Program-made: the position numbers and the translations under genes
In this document: positions 1 through 7,167 of the stretch, piece by piece
Layout: every line of letters begins with the position of its first letter
How positions within the stretch are numbered: position 1 is the stretch's first letter
Source: Bacteroidota bacterium
Lineage (GTDB): Bacteria; Bacteroidota; Bacteroidia; Bacteroidales; Dysgonomonadaceae
NCBI GenBank assembly: GCA_023418255.1
Contig: JAEZZZ010000078.1
Span: 1 to 11,434 of the forward strand
Direction of reading: 5' to 3'
Length of the DNA stretch: 11,434 nt
The notes under the pieces: model-generated
Database searches by the model: none
What the model was told of the DNA's origin: nothing
Seen by the model: only the letters and a program-made list of their open reading frames with translations

Positions 1-93
1 CGATTTATTTGCGTGTCTGGCATAAAACCGAACAGAAGATTAAATGATAAACTTGTTAAAGAACTCGTGGAGTTTGCAGCCATTGCTGCATGA
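1..93 (+). CDS. C-terminal end of an unidentified protein (5' partial)
   Basis: The frame starting at base 1 is open for 30 codons and ends with TGA at 91-93. The visible tail, including GIKPNRRLNDKLVKELVEF followed by AAIAA, has the charged, helix-like look of a real C-terminus. The gene would converge with the lipoprotein gene at 192-1892, and a hairpin at 132-163 lies between the two stop codons, which fits a real gene end. Too little is present to name a family, and a chance open stretch of 30 codons is possible. Confidence 0.45.
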   Translation, partial: RFICVSGIKPNRRLNDKLVKELVEFAAIAA

Positions 94-131
94 CTCATAT
101 AGTAAATTTTTAACGGACTATTGATAGCAAT

Positions 132-163
132 GAAAAGTGAGCTATTGTAACAACTCACTTTTC
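132..163. terminator. Bidirectional hairpin terminator between convergent genes
   Basis: Perfect 10-bp inverted repeat: gaaaagtgag at 132-141 and ctcacttttc at 154-163, with a 12-nt loop. It lies between the stop of the partial gene (93) and the stop of the minus-strand lipoprotein gene (192). The stem base is A-rich on one side and T-rich on the other, so it can act in both directions. The T tract is short, so strength is uncertain. Confidence 0.6.
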
Positions 164-191
164 GTTATATAAATAGCACGTTCTTAATTTC

Positions 192-1892
192 TTAATTATT
201 TACAAGAGAAACAAAATCTCTATTAAACCTGAGTTTAGAAAATTCAATGTCGTTTTTTGCTCTTGTTGCCATGTTACGGTCGAGGGTGATAGCAGAGCGC
301 AAATGACGAACTGCTTCATTGGGATCGTTGGTGCGTGCCGCGACAATAGCCGTTAAATATGATGTGACAGCATCGGGATTTTTGATTTCTTCGAGTGTAT
401 TAAGCGCTGTGTTGTAATTCTTGGTAAGGATATGTGCCAATGCGGCATTGTTTGTTTTGGCATTGCCGAACGATTGTGTCGCTTGTTCATATTCGCCTTC
501 CATCAGATAGAATAATCCCATGGCTTCGTCAAGTCCGTTGGCACCGGAGGCTTTTCCCAAATATTCTCTTGCCTTTTCCGTATGATTGTCCATCATTGCG
601 AGGAGCGCTTTGTTCATATTCACTTCCGGAGCTTCCGGGTTTACCTGTTCGGCGCGTTTTAGTGCCACCTTCGTTTTGTTGAGATCGCCTTCTTCGAAGA
701 AAAGGGCGGCAAGGTTGTTCCAGCCACGATAGTCTTGTGGATACTTATTGCTTGCAAATTGATAAATATTCTCTTTTTCCGCCTTATCGGCAACGAGTGT
801 TGATGCATACAGAAGTTCTTCAATCGAGAGTTGGTGCGGGTCTTTTTTCCACAACGCGAGGATTTCTTCGTCTGATTTTCCCACAATGCGAATATTTGCC
901 GTGATACGTGAACGGCGTAATTGAGGTAAAATGGTTGATGCCAACTCATCGTAGATGAACGATATGTTTTTTATCTCTCGTTCGCGTGCTTCCGAATCGG
1001 GATACATTTCCAGTACACGTAATATCAGCTCTTTGTCTTGCAGGTCTGATGCTTCCACCAGTTGCCGAAATCCTTCCCAATCTTGTGCCGTGTAGCGTGT
1101 ATAGATTGGTGCGTTGACGTTTTGTCTTTTTAGTTCGGCACTAAGGTATTTTGATGTATTTTTTTCGCGCTCGGCCGCCAATTGCTCGTTGAGCGATTGA
1201 CCACCGTCCGGCGAAGCATAAGCCGAAATCTCTACTTCAATATCTTGTTTGGGGTCGGCAAAGGCTTCTTGTACGCGCTGTTTCCATGTTTTGATGTCTT
1301 CTTTGTTTAGTTCGTTTGCTCGCAAAGCGGCTTGCTGGATCATAAAATGAATATTTGCCTGCTGTTCTTTTTTTATGATACGCTGAAAGCCGTCGTCGGC
1401 ATATGATGGCGAAGTACCTTTCACTGATGCGAATGTGGATGTTGCAATCACGCCATCGGCAACTTTTATGTCGGGCAGCGCATAACGTTTGTTCTTTATT
1501 CTTCCATCAAATCGCAAAAACAGTTCCGATGTTTGCATTTCAGGTGCATATGGAAACGTAAAGTTTATTGCCATATTTCCGCCTCGTTGGTAGTCGATAG
1601 CAGCGTGGTTGCTCATCACATTTTCACCTTGGAAGGTGTACGACGCTCCCTTTCGTTCGTGATTATTTTCATACTTCAGAACGGGTGTGATGACAACGAC
1701 GGCATTTTTATCGAACCATTTTTCGGGAAATGTGCCGTTTATTGTACCACTTATATTTTTACCGACTGTTTCCAAAGGCGACGGAGTCGCTGTGAAATAA
1801 TTTTCGGACAGTGGCTTTAAGCTGCTACACGATAACATTGCTGTCGCGCATATTGACGCGATCGCTCCGGAATAAAAAGAGTTAATTTTCAT
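192..1892 (-). CDS. Outer-membrane lipoprotein with OmpA-like segment and TPR repeats
   Basis: 566 residues. The N-terminus is a lipoprotein signal peptide with cleavage expected before Cys22 (MLSC), followed by SS, so it is predicted to be lipid-anchored in the envelope. Residues about 45-160 are beta-rich with no domain I can name. Residues about 219-250 resemble the core of an OmpA-like peptidoglycan-binding domain (EISAYASPDGGQSLNEQLA, then an ER..KYL helix). Residues about 355-545 are helical repeats of TPR type, such as WNNLAALFFEEGDLNKTKVA. Lipoproteins of this architecture are common in Bacteroidetes and are thought to link outer-membrane assemblies to peptidoglycan or serve as scaffolds; the specific role here is unknown. 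The ATG gives a complete signal peptide and is the natural start. A promoter-like box lies about 140 bp upstream and a hairpin terminator lies just past the stop. It appears monocistronic. Confidence 0.88.
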   Translation of the reverse strand: MKINSFYSGAIASICATAMLSCSSLKPLSENYFTATPSPLETVGKNISGTINGTFPEKWFDKNAVVVITPVLKYENNHERKGASYTFQGENVMSNHAAIDYQRGGNMAINFTFPYAPEMQTSELFLRFDGRIKNKRYALPDIKVADGVIATSTFASVKGTSPSYADDGFQRIIKKEQQANIHFMIQQAALRANELNKEDIKTWKQRVQEAFADPKQDIEVEISAYASPDGGQSLNEQLAAEREKNTSKYLSAELKRQNVNAPIYTRYTAQDWEGFRQLVEASDLQDKELILRVLEMYPDSEAREREIKNISFIYDELASTILPQLRRSRITANIRIVGKSDEEILALWKKDPHQLSIEELLYASTLVADKAEKENIYQFASNKYPQDYRGWNNLAALFFEEGDLNKTKVALKRAEQVNPEAPEVNMNKALLAMMDNHTEKAREYLGKASGANGLDEAMGLFYLMEGEYEQATQSFGNAKTNNAALAHILTKNYNTALNTLEEIKNPDAVTSYLTAIVAARTNDPNEAVRHLRSAITLDRNMATRAKNDIEFSKLRFNRDFVSLVNN

Positions 1893-2031
1893 ATTGATGT
1901 TCTGTTTCTTGCTGTTACGTAAAGATTAATTCACTCGATCAACATAATGTACATGCAACCGCTTTGTTTTTGTACGTTTGATATACAAATTGCTTTGTCA
2001 AAAACAGGGAAACATGACTGCTGTTGGGTGA

Positions 2032-2039
2032 CAAAGATA
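2032..2039 (-). promoter_or_regulatory. Bacteroidetes -7 box for the lipoprotein gene
   Basis: On the minus strand this reads TATCTTTG, a perfect match to the Bacteroidetes -7 consensus TAnnTTTG. No convincing TTTG -33 element is seen about 20 nt upstream. It would give a 5' leader of roughly 130 nt before the ATG at 1892. Confidence 0.5.
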
Positions 2040-2211
2040 CAACAATCCTTTTAGAAATAAAATAGTTTGATGCGCAGTAAAACAGGTTATAAAAGAGTCT
2101 CAAGCCATGTTTGTTGCCGTATATGCAGATTGCTTATCGACTAAGAGTAGAACAAATCAATGTTTTACATTGTTTAAACTTAAACTTTCTTTTGGTATAT
2201 ATTTTAAAAGT

Positions 2212-2481
2212 ATGAAAAAAATAATTGTTATAACTTCCTTGTTGCTTATGACTGCATGCAGCTCATCTAAAAAAATCTCGAATGTGTCGAATAAAACGAA
2301 GATATGTGATTGTCCCGAGATGAAAGTTGTAAATAGAATGCCTGTCGTTGGCGATAAAAACAGTAAAGACGCTATTCCCCGCGCGTACTATATCTATAAA
2401 GGCGAACGTCGTGAGATGGATGAATTCGATTCTAAATGGGTAGATGAGAATTGCGATGTCCCGGTACGAGAGGTATTTTGA
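2212..2481 (+). CDS. Small hypothetical lipoprotein
   Basis: 89 residues when started at the ATG at 2212. An upstream in-frame ATG at 2107 would put 35 unrelated residues before a textbook signal peptide, so 2212 is preferred. The signal peptide MKKIIVITSLLLMTAC ends in a lipobox (MTAC) with Cys16, followed by SSSKK. The mature part is about 74 residues, contains two more Cys close together (CDCPEM) and one near the end, and finishes with an acidic/aromatic stretch (DEFDSKWVDENCDVPVREV). I do not recognise a family. The paired Cys could form a disulfide or metal site (inference). The A/T-rich sequence before the ATG is typical of Bacteroidetes translation starts. It is transcribed divergently from the large lipoprotein gene. 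Confidence 0.75.
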   Translation: MKKIIVITSLLLMTACSSSKKISNVSNKTKICDCPEMKVVNRMPVVGDKNSKDAIPRAYYIYKGERREMDEFDSKWVDENCDVPVREVF

Positions 2482-2487
2482 ATTTAT

Positions 2488-2745
2488 TTAAACTGAAATT
2501 TCAACGCCCACATCGTATGAGCATTCGTTTGCAAGACGTTTTGGATTGTATTCACGACGCAGCGGATAGTTAGACCGAAAATGATAGAATTTGTCGGGGA
2601 ATATTTTTAGGTTTTCGGTTTCGTGCAGCGGATTATAGATGTGCCAAATGGCGCGTTGCAGTTGCCGGTCTGTGTGAATATTCATTAGAACGATAACCGT
2701 ATTTTCCGGTGAAGGGATTTTTTGAAAATGAATATTCTGTATCAC
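2488..2745 (-). pseudogene. Truncated second copy of the pdxB 3' region
   Basis: An 85-codon open stretch whose first 63 or so residues match residues about 283-346 of the intact PdxB encoded at 3588-4715; both contain YNPLHETENLK and FRSNYPLRREY. At nucleotide level, 2548-2737 aligns without gaps to 3678-3867 with 22 mismatches in 190 (about 88%). Homology stops at both ends: on the 5' side it runs into IS-related DNA near 2745, and after RREY the reading is unrelated to PdxB. No NAD-binding or catalytic region is present, so it cannot be an enzyme. About ten amino-acid differences from 22 base changes suggest it drifts without selection. It is best read as the remnant of a duplicated pdxB gene broken by insertion. 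Confidence 0.85.
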
Positions 2746-2768
2746 TATTGTCCGATAAAAAATAATCC

Positions 2769-2809
2769 AAAGTGTAGGGATAAAAATAAATTTTCATCCC
2801 TTACACTTT
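2769..2809. repeat. Inverted repeat (hairpin) before the IS4-type remnant
   Basis: The arms are AAAGTGTAGGGAT (2769-2781) and ATCCCTTACACTTT (2796-2809), which pair over about 13 bp with one bulged base. The hairpin lies between the end of the pdxB fragment and the transposase head at 2847. It may belong to the left end of the insertion sequence, or act as a terminator shielding the transposase from outside transcription. Confidence 0.55.
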
Positions 2810-2814
2810 TTTAG

Positions 2815-2822
2815 TAGTTTTG
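2815..2822 (+). promoter_or_regulatory. Putative -7 box of the IS4-type transposase
   Basis: TAGTTTTG matches the Bacteroidetes -7 consensus TAnnTTTG and lies 24 bp before the transposase ATG at 2847. No clear -33 element is seen, because the upstream hairpin occupies that place. Confidence 0.4.
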
Positions 2823-2846
2823 TGTTCACCACAACGCAATACTACA

Positions 2847-2946
2847 ATGAACAAAAATACACATTTTTTCGGACAATCTGTTTTCGGACAGCTAATTTCT
2901 TTGATTGATAACTCTATTATTACCCGAAACAGCGTAAATGAAAAGC
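2847..2946 (+). pseudogene. N-terminal remnant of an IS4-type transposase (DUF4372)
   Basis: The reading MNKNTHFFGQSVFGQLISL, then IDNSIITRNSVNE, is the characteristic start of DUF4372-bearing IS4-type transposases of Bacteroidetes (MNK.T.F.GQ..(Y/F)GQLI.L). About 30-33 residues are recognisable. The frame then runs into unrelated repetitive DNA and stops at 3017, so the whole catalytic domain is missing. The element sits directly against the broken pdxB copy, which suggests it took part in the damage. The 3' limit given is approximate. Confidence 0.7.
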
Positions 2947-2977
2947 TGGCAGCTATCAGTGCTCAGCGACCCAGCTT

Positions 2978-2993
2978 CCCCTTAGATAAGGGG
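2978..2993. repeat. Small palindrome in repetitive intergenic DNA
   Basis: CCCCTT (2978-2983) and AAGGGG (2988-2993) with a 4-nt loop. Similar C-rich/G-rich dyads occur as dispersed repeats in many Bacteroidetes genomes. Whether this one is repeated cannot be seen from the window. Confidence 0.35.
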
Positions 2994-3061
2994 GCGATGA
3001 GGATTTATTTTTATTAATTGACAATATGCGATTTACAATGAACAATTATTAATTTTAATTA

Positions 3062-3090
3062 CCGTCATTACGAGCGAAGCGAAGCAATCC
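3062..3090. repeat. REP-like intergenic repeat
   Basis: The sequence ccgtcattacgagcgaagcg continuing gaagcaatcc closely resembles the widespread dispersed repeat of the form cgtcattgcgag...gcgaagcaatc found in many bacterial genomes. It lies in gene-free DNA among transposase remnants. Only one copy is in the window, so the repeat call rests on recognition, not on a second copy. Confidence 0.5.
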
Positions 3091-3163
3091 CTTTCATTCA
3101 AAAAACAAAGAAATGCCGAATGCAGATAAGTGAAAAAGGGAAATGCGGTACATTGGGCACAAG

Positions 3164-3319
3164 TTACAAACTTTCGCCAATAAGTGAAAACTCTTCTTCA
3201 AAATAGTTTCAATCAATTTTTTCTACCAGTAGAACTAACTCATGCTTCATATTGATGAAGTCTTTCAACATGGGACGAAACAAGTCTCGTTGTCCTTTTT
3301 CGGGTAATTTCCCTATCAT
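3164..3319 (-). pseudogene. N-terminal remnant of an IS5-type transposase
   Basis: On the minus strand, an ATG at 3317-3319 opens MIGKLPEKGQRDLFRPMLKD, then FINMKHELVLLVEKID, stop, NYFEEEFSL. This matches the conserved start of IS5-type transposases (...LF...L.DFI...HELVLL..KIDW.YFE.EF). The conserved Trp after KID is replaced by TGA (TGG to TGA), and the frame closes at TAA 3164-3166. Only about 46 of the several hundred residues of a full transposase remain, with no DDE catalytic residues. It is oriented opposite to the IS4-type remnant. Confidence 0.75.
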
Positions 3320-3587
3320 AATTTGCAAGGTTTTTCTCTGTGAAGATACAAAAACGGCAAATATACACAAGGAAAAAGAGTAGTTATTTTTCTGATAATC
3401 AGAAGAGATAGGTGCTTTTTAAGAAGCGACTAATTAATCTGTGAGCAAATTAACGTTGTTTAGTTTTTCCTTAGCGTATGTCTTTTTGTTTGGATAATGG
3501 GTTTATTGGTAACAGAATGATTCTTTTTTGCGTTTATGGGTTTATATAGAAAATGTGTGGGTAGTGATTATAATCCGTTGATTTAAT
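3320..3587. other. Gene-free stretch downstream of pdxB
   Basis: AT-rich DNA with no convincing coding frame on either strand. It contains a 13-bp palindrome TCTGAT-A-ATCAGA at 3391-3403. No clear terminator for the nfnA-gltA-pdxB operon is visible here, although the operon must end in this area. Confidence 0.4.
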
Positions 3588-4715
3588 TTACTCAAAAGAA
3601 AAGTTATCCGTGTGAAAGCCGAATTTGTTAAGGATGGATATGTTTTGAGGTGTGGCACCTACAATTGTATACGCGCCGTATTCACGTCGCAACGGATAGT
3701 TAGAGCGAAAATAATAGAATTTGTCGGGAAATGCTTTCAGGTTTTCTGTTTCGTGCAGCGGATTATAGGTGTGCCAAATGGCATGTTGCAGTTGACGGTC
3801 TGCGGGGATATTCATTAAATCGATAACCGGATTTTTCGGTGAAGGGATTTTTTGAAAATGCATATTTTGCATATCCAACTTGAAAAAGCTCGCAAGATTT
3901 TCTATGCTCATTTTGGTGGCTGTCCATTTGCCGTCAGCCGAATATCCCGCGATGTGTGGCGTGGCGATATCCGCCATTTGCAACAGCTGCAAATCAATAT
4001 CTGGCTCGTTTTCCCAGCAGTCGATTATCGCGCCGGAAATCGCGCCGTTTGTGAGTGCTTTTTTCCACGCTTGATTATCTACAACACTGCCGCGACATGT
4101 GTTGATGAGCAGCGGACTTTTTTGCAGCGACGCGAAAAAAGTATCATCCGCGAGATGATACGTGGCATGTTTTCCTGTTCGTGTGAGTGGCACATGCAGC
4201 GTGATAATATCCGCTTCGTGTTGGATGGTTGCTAAATCCACAAAAGATTCGTTGCCTTCGTGTTCGGCACGTGGCGGATCGTTTAGCAACACGCGCATTC
4301 CCAATTTTCGGCAAGCCCCCTCTACTTTGCTGCCGACGTTTCCCACGCCGATAATTCCGATGGTTTTGTCTTGCAAACAAAATCCTTTTTTTTGCGCGAG
4401 CAAAAATAGCGAAGCGGTGACATATTGTTCCACCGAATTGGCGTTGCAGCCCGGTGCGGTGCGCCAAGCGATGCCGTGTGTGTCGCAATAGGTTGTGTCG
4501 ATATGGTCGAAACCGATGGTGGCGGAACATATCAATTTTACGCTACTTCCGTGTAAAATTTTTTCGCCAAAGTGTGTCACGGTACGCACAATTAGCGCGT
4601 CTTTATCTTTTATCGCTTCTTTTGTGAATTGATTTCCCGGCAAGTATTCTACTTCGGCAAATTGTTCAACAACGCCTTTCAAATAGGGAATATGTGCATC
4701 GGCAAGGATTTTCAT
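3588..4715 (-). CDS. pdxB: Erythronate-4-phosphate dehydrogenase
   Basis: 375 residues, the family's usual length. The enzyme oxidises 4-phospho-D-erythronate in the cytosolic DXP-dependent route to pyridoxal phosphate (vitamin B6). It belongs to the D-isomer 2-hydroxyacid dehydrogenase family. The NAD-binding loop GVGNVG is at residues 123-128, with Asp146 after the second strand at the ribose position. The catalytic triad is Arg208 (NTCRGS), Glu237 (WENEP) and His254 (TPHIAGYSADGK), the same numbering as I recall for E. coli PdxB. The C-terminal part, about 285-375, fits the PdxB dimerisation domain. The ATG lies 5 bp after the gltA stop, so it is the last gene of a tight operon. A degraded copy of its 3' part lies about 1.1 kb downstream. 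Confidence 0.93.
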   Translation of the reverse strand: MKILADAHIPYLKGVVEQFAEVEYLPGNQFTKEAIKDKDALIVRTVTHFGEKILHGSSVKLICSATIGFDHIDTTYCDTHGIAWRTAPGCNANSVEQYVTASLFLLAQKKGFCLQDKTIGIIGVGNVGSKVEGACRKLGMRVLLNDPPRAEHEGNESFVDLATIQHEADIITLHVPLTRTGKHATYHLADDTFFASLQKSPLLINTCRGSVVDNQAWKKALTNGAISGAIIDCWENEPDIDLQLLQMADIATPHIAGYSADGKWTATKMSIENLASFFKLDMQNMHFQKIPSPKNPVIDLMNIPADRQLQHAIWHTYNPLHETENLKAFPDKFYYFRSNYPLRREYGAYTIVGATPQNISILNKFGFHTDNFSFE

Positions 4716-4720
4716 TTTCT

Positions 4721-6208
4721 TTAATCACTAACACTCTCCATCAAATGTTCATGCATCGCTTTGGCGGCGCGGCGTCCGTCACCCATCGCCATAATTACGG
4801 TAGCACCGCCGCGCACAATATCGCCTCCGGCGAATATTTGTTGGTCGGCTGTTTGCATGGTTTCGTTGTCCACCACAATGGTTCCCCATTTTGTAACTTC
4901 CAAGCCTTTGAATGACGAAGGAATCAACGGATTGGGTGAAACGCCGACACTCACAATCACTTCGTCCACATCAATCCACACGGTGTCGCCTTCTATTGGC
5001 ACGGGACGGCGGCGTCCCGAAGCGTCGGCTTCGCCGAGCTGCATACGTTGCAGCTGCATGCGTTGTACTCTTCCGCGTTCGTCGCCGTCGTATTGCAGCG
5101 GATTATGCAGCGTGAGAAATTCTATGCCTTCTTCTTTGGCGTGTTTTACCTCCTCCACACGTGCTGGCATCTCTTCTTCGGAACGACGATAAACAATCAT
5201 CGCCTTTTCGGCACCAAGGCGCCGCGCTGTTCTCACGGCGTCCATTGCGGTGTTGCCACCGCCGATAACCGCCACACTTTTACCCATATACACAGGAGTG
5301 TCGCTTTCTTCATCGGCTGCTTGCATTAGGTTTACGCGCGTGAGGTATTCGTTGCACGACATCACGCCAATCAAGTTTTCTCCCGGGATGTTCATAAAGT
5401 TTGGCAATCCGGCGCCGCTTCCTATAAAAATACCTTTGTATCCATCGGCTTTTAAATCTTCTTGCGAAATAGTTTTTCCCACGATGCAGTTTGTAATAAA
5501 CTTTACACCCATTTTTTTCAGGCCATCAATCTCTACATCCACAATTTCGTTGGGAAGGCGGAATTCGGGAATGCCGTAGCGCAGCACTCCTCCCAATTCG
5601 TGTAACGCCTCAAAAACAGTCACGTCGTACCCTTCTTTTGCCATATCGCCGGCAAAAGCTAATCCTGCGGGACCCGAGCCTACGACGGCAATTTTTATGC
5701 CGTTTGGCGGTGCTACTTCTGGGACGGACATATTGCCGCTGTTGCGTTCGTAGTCGGCAGCAAAGCGTTCCAGATAGCCAATGGCAACGGGTGCTTTTTT
5801 CAATTTTAATGTGTAAAAACACTGACTTTCACATTGTCGCTCTTGTGGACATACGCGTCCGCAAACGGCAGGCAAAGCACTGGTTTCTTTCAACGTTTTG
5901 GCGGCTTCGAGGATCTCGCCACGCTCGATGTTTTTTATGAATTTCGGTATATTGATTTCTACCGGACAACCGGTTATGCATGTGGGATTGACGCAGTCGA
6001 GGCATCGATGCGACTCGTTTATGGCTTGTTCCAAAGTCAAACCTAAATTAACTTCTTCGTAATTACGGCTTCGAACTTCGGGATCTAACTCGGGCATTTT
6101 TATCCGTGTCAGGGATAATCTATCTCTGTTTTTTATTGTTCTTCGCAATGCATCACGCCACTCTGCATTGCGCTCTTGTTGTAAACATTCTTTTGTTGGC
6201 ATATACAC
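4721..6208 (-). CDS. gltA: NADPH-dependent glutamate synthase-like / NfnB large subunit
   Basis: 495 residues. It resembles the GltD-type small subunit of glutamate synthase and the large subunit (NfnB/NfnL) of NADH-dependent ferredoxin:NADP+ oxidoreductase. The N-terminal iron-sulfur domain has two Cys sets: C69, C72, C77, C81 (CLDCVNPTCITGCP) and C116, C120, C126, C130 (CGRVCPQERQCESQC), enough for two [4Fe-4S] clusters. The first dinucleotide fold, GSGPAG at 177-182, binds FAD. The second, GGGNTA at 316-321, is followed by basic RR for NADPH. The closing FAD motif AGGDIVRGGATVIMAMGDG is near 460. No glutamine amidotransferase domain is present. The adjacent upstream nfnA gene favours an electron-bifurcating Nfn role over glutamate synthesis. 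Met3 is an alternative start; the first 35 or so residues extend slightly beyond many homologues. Confidence 0.9.
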   Translation of the reverse strand: MYMPTKECLQQERNAEWRDALRRTIKNRDRLSLTRIKMPELDPEVRSRNYEEVNLGLTLEQAINESHRCLDCVNPTCITGCPVEINIPKFIKNIERGEILEAAKTLKETSALPAVCGRVCPQERQCESQCFYTLKLKKAPVAIGYLERFAADYERNSGNMSVPEVAPPNGIKIAVVGSGPAGLAFAGDMAKEGYDVTVFEALHELGGVLRYGIPEFRLPNEIVDVEIDGLKKMGVKFITNCIVGKTISQEDLKADGYKGIFIGSGAGLPNFMNIPGENLIGVMSCNEYLTRVNLMQAADEESDTPVYMGKSVAVIGGGNTAMDAVRTARRLGAEKAMIVYRRSEEEMPARVEEVKHAKEEGIEFLTLHNPLQYDGDERGRVQRMQLQRMQLGEADASGRRRPVPIEGDTVWIDVDEVIVSVGVSPNPLIPSSFKGLEVTKWGTIVVDNETMQTADQQIFAGGDIVRGGATVIMAMGDGRRAAKAMHEHLMESVSD

Positions 6209-6256
6209 CGATTAATTATATAGGTTGTGTTTCTGTTAGTGATACAATTGTGTTTT

Positions 6257-7042
6257 TTAATCATTGTAGGCTCTTAGGCGCATCAACATTTCGTCGAAAT
6301 CCACTTGATGCGCGTCAAATTCCGGACCATCCACACACACGAATTTTGTTTTACCGCCAACCGTTACACGGCACGCGCCGCACATCCCGGTGCCATCCAC
6401 CATGATGGTGTTGAGTGAGGCGACGGTGGGAACATCATATTTTTTTGTAAGAAGCGAAACGAATTTCATCATAATCGCCGGACCAATGGTTACACACAAA
6501 TCGACCTTTTCACGTTGAATAATTTTTTCCAGACCTTCGGTAATTAATCCTTTCTGACCATAAGAGCCGTCGTCGGTCATGACAACCACTTCGTCAGAGT
6601 GTTTTCGCATCTGCTCTTCCAATATGATTAAATCTTTATTTCGTGCTGCCAAGACTGTAATCACTCTGTTTCCGGCTTTTTTCATCGCCTCGATGATGGG
6701 TAACATGGGGGCAACGCCAACGCCACCTCCGGCGCATACCACAGTGCCAAAATTCTCGATGTGTGTTGCTTTTCCTAAGGGGCCGACCAAGTCCGTAATA
6801 TAATCTCCTACTTCCAGTTTGCTTACTTTTTCGGATGATCGTCCCACGCATTGAATTACTAACGTGATGGTTCCGCGCTCGGTGTCAGATGATGCAATGG
6901 TGTAGGGAACCCTTTCGCCTTTTTTACCTATTCGTACCATAACGAAATGTCCGGCCCGGCGACTTTTTGCAATCAAAGGGGCTTCTACTTCAAACTTTAC
7001 AACTTTGTCTGAAAAAAACTCTTTACTTACAATTTTATTCAT
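6257..7042 (-). CDS. nfnA: NfnA-like FAD/NAD-binding [2Fe-2S] subunit
   Basis: 261 residues, matching the small subunit of NfnAB and the related sulfide dehydrogenase/dihydroorotate dehydrogenase electron-transfer subunits (PyrK type). The N-terminal beta-barrel carries the FAD motif RVPYTIASSD (44-53). The NAD-binding fold follows with CAGGGVGVAPM (103-113). Near the C-terminus DGTGMCGACRVTVGG and FVCVDGPEF provide Cys221, Cys224 and Cys236; Asp216 sits where NfnA-type subunits use an unusual Asp ligand to the [2Fe-2S] cluster. It is the first gene of the operon, 48 bp upstream of gltA/nfnB, its expected partner. The complex would couple NADH and reduced ferredoxin oxidation to NADP+ reduction in the cytoplasm. 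A -7 promoter box lies about 50 bp upstream of the ATG. Confidence 0.88.
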   Translation of the reverse strand: MNKIVSKEFFSDKVVKFEVEAPLIAKSRRAGHFVMVRIGKKGERVPYTIASSDTERGTITLVIQCVGRSSEKVSKLEVGDYITDLVGPLGKATHIENFGTVVCAGGGVGVAPMLPIIEAMKKAGNRVITVLAARNKDLIILEEQMRKHSDEVVVMTDDGSYGQKGLITEGLEKIIQREKVDLCVTIGPAIMMKFVSLLTKKYDVPTVASLNTIMVDGTGMCGACRVTVGGKTKFVCVDGPEFDAHQVDFDEMLMRLRAYND

Positions 7043-7091
7043 AATACAACAGATCTAAGTGTACGATATAATAATTGTTGTTTTCATTCTG

Positions 7092-7099
7092 CAAAAATA
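7092..7099 (-). promoter_or_regulatory. Promoter -7 box of the nfnA-gltA-pdxB operon
   Basis: On the minus strand this reads TATTTTTG, a perfect TAnnTTTG box, 50 bp before the nfnA ATG. No good -33 TTTG is seen. It is the only strong box before the operon, so it probably drives all three genes. Confidence 0.55.
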
Positions 7100-7167
7100 C
7101 ACAATTTAAAGGATTTATCTTCCCTTTTTAGAACTTATTTTATTTTGGTTAAGATATTACTGACAAG

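Noticed and set aside
2107..2211. Upstream ATG extending the small lipoprotein by 35 residues
   Set aside because: It would bury a perfect lipoprotein signal peptide inside the protein; the ATG at 2212 is clearly better.
4144..4530. 128-codon minus-strand frame inside pdxB, rich in Arg and His
   Set aside because: Shadow of pdxB in another frame; composition typical of out-of-frame translation.
5044..5078. Tandem QRMQL-QRMQL in the gltA/nfnB protein with a matching near-duplicate of 15 bases
   Set aside because: Homologues have a similar-length Met/Leu-rich stretch before LGE.DASGRRRPV, so it does not look like an insertion.
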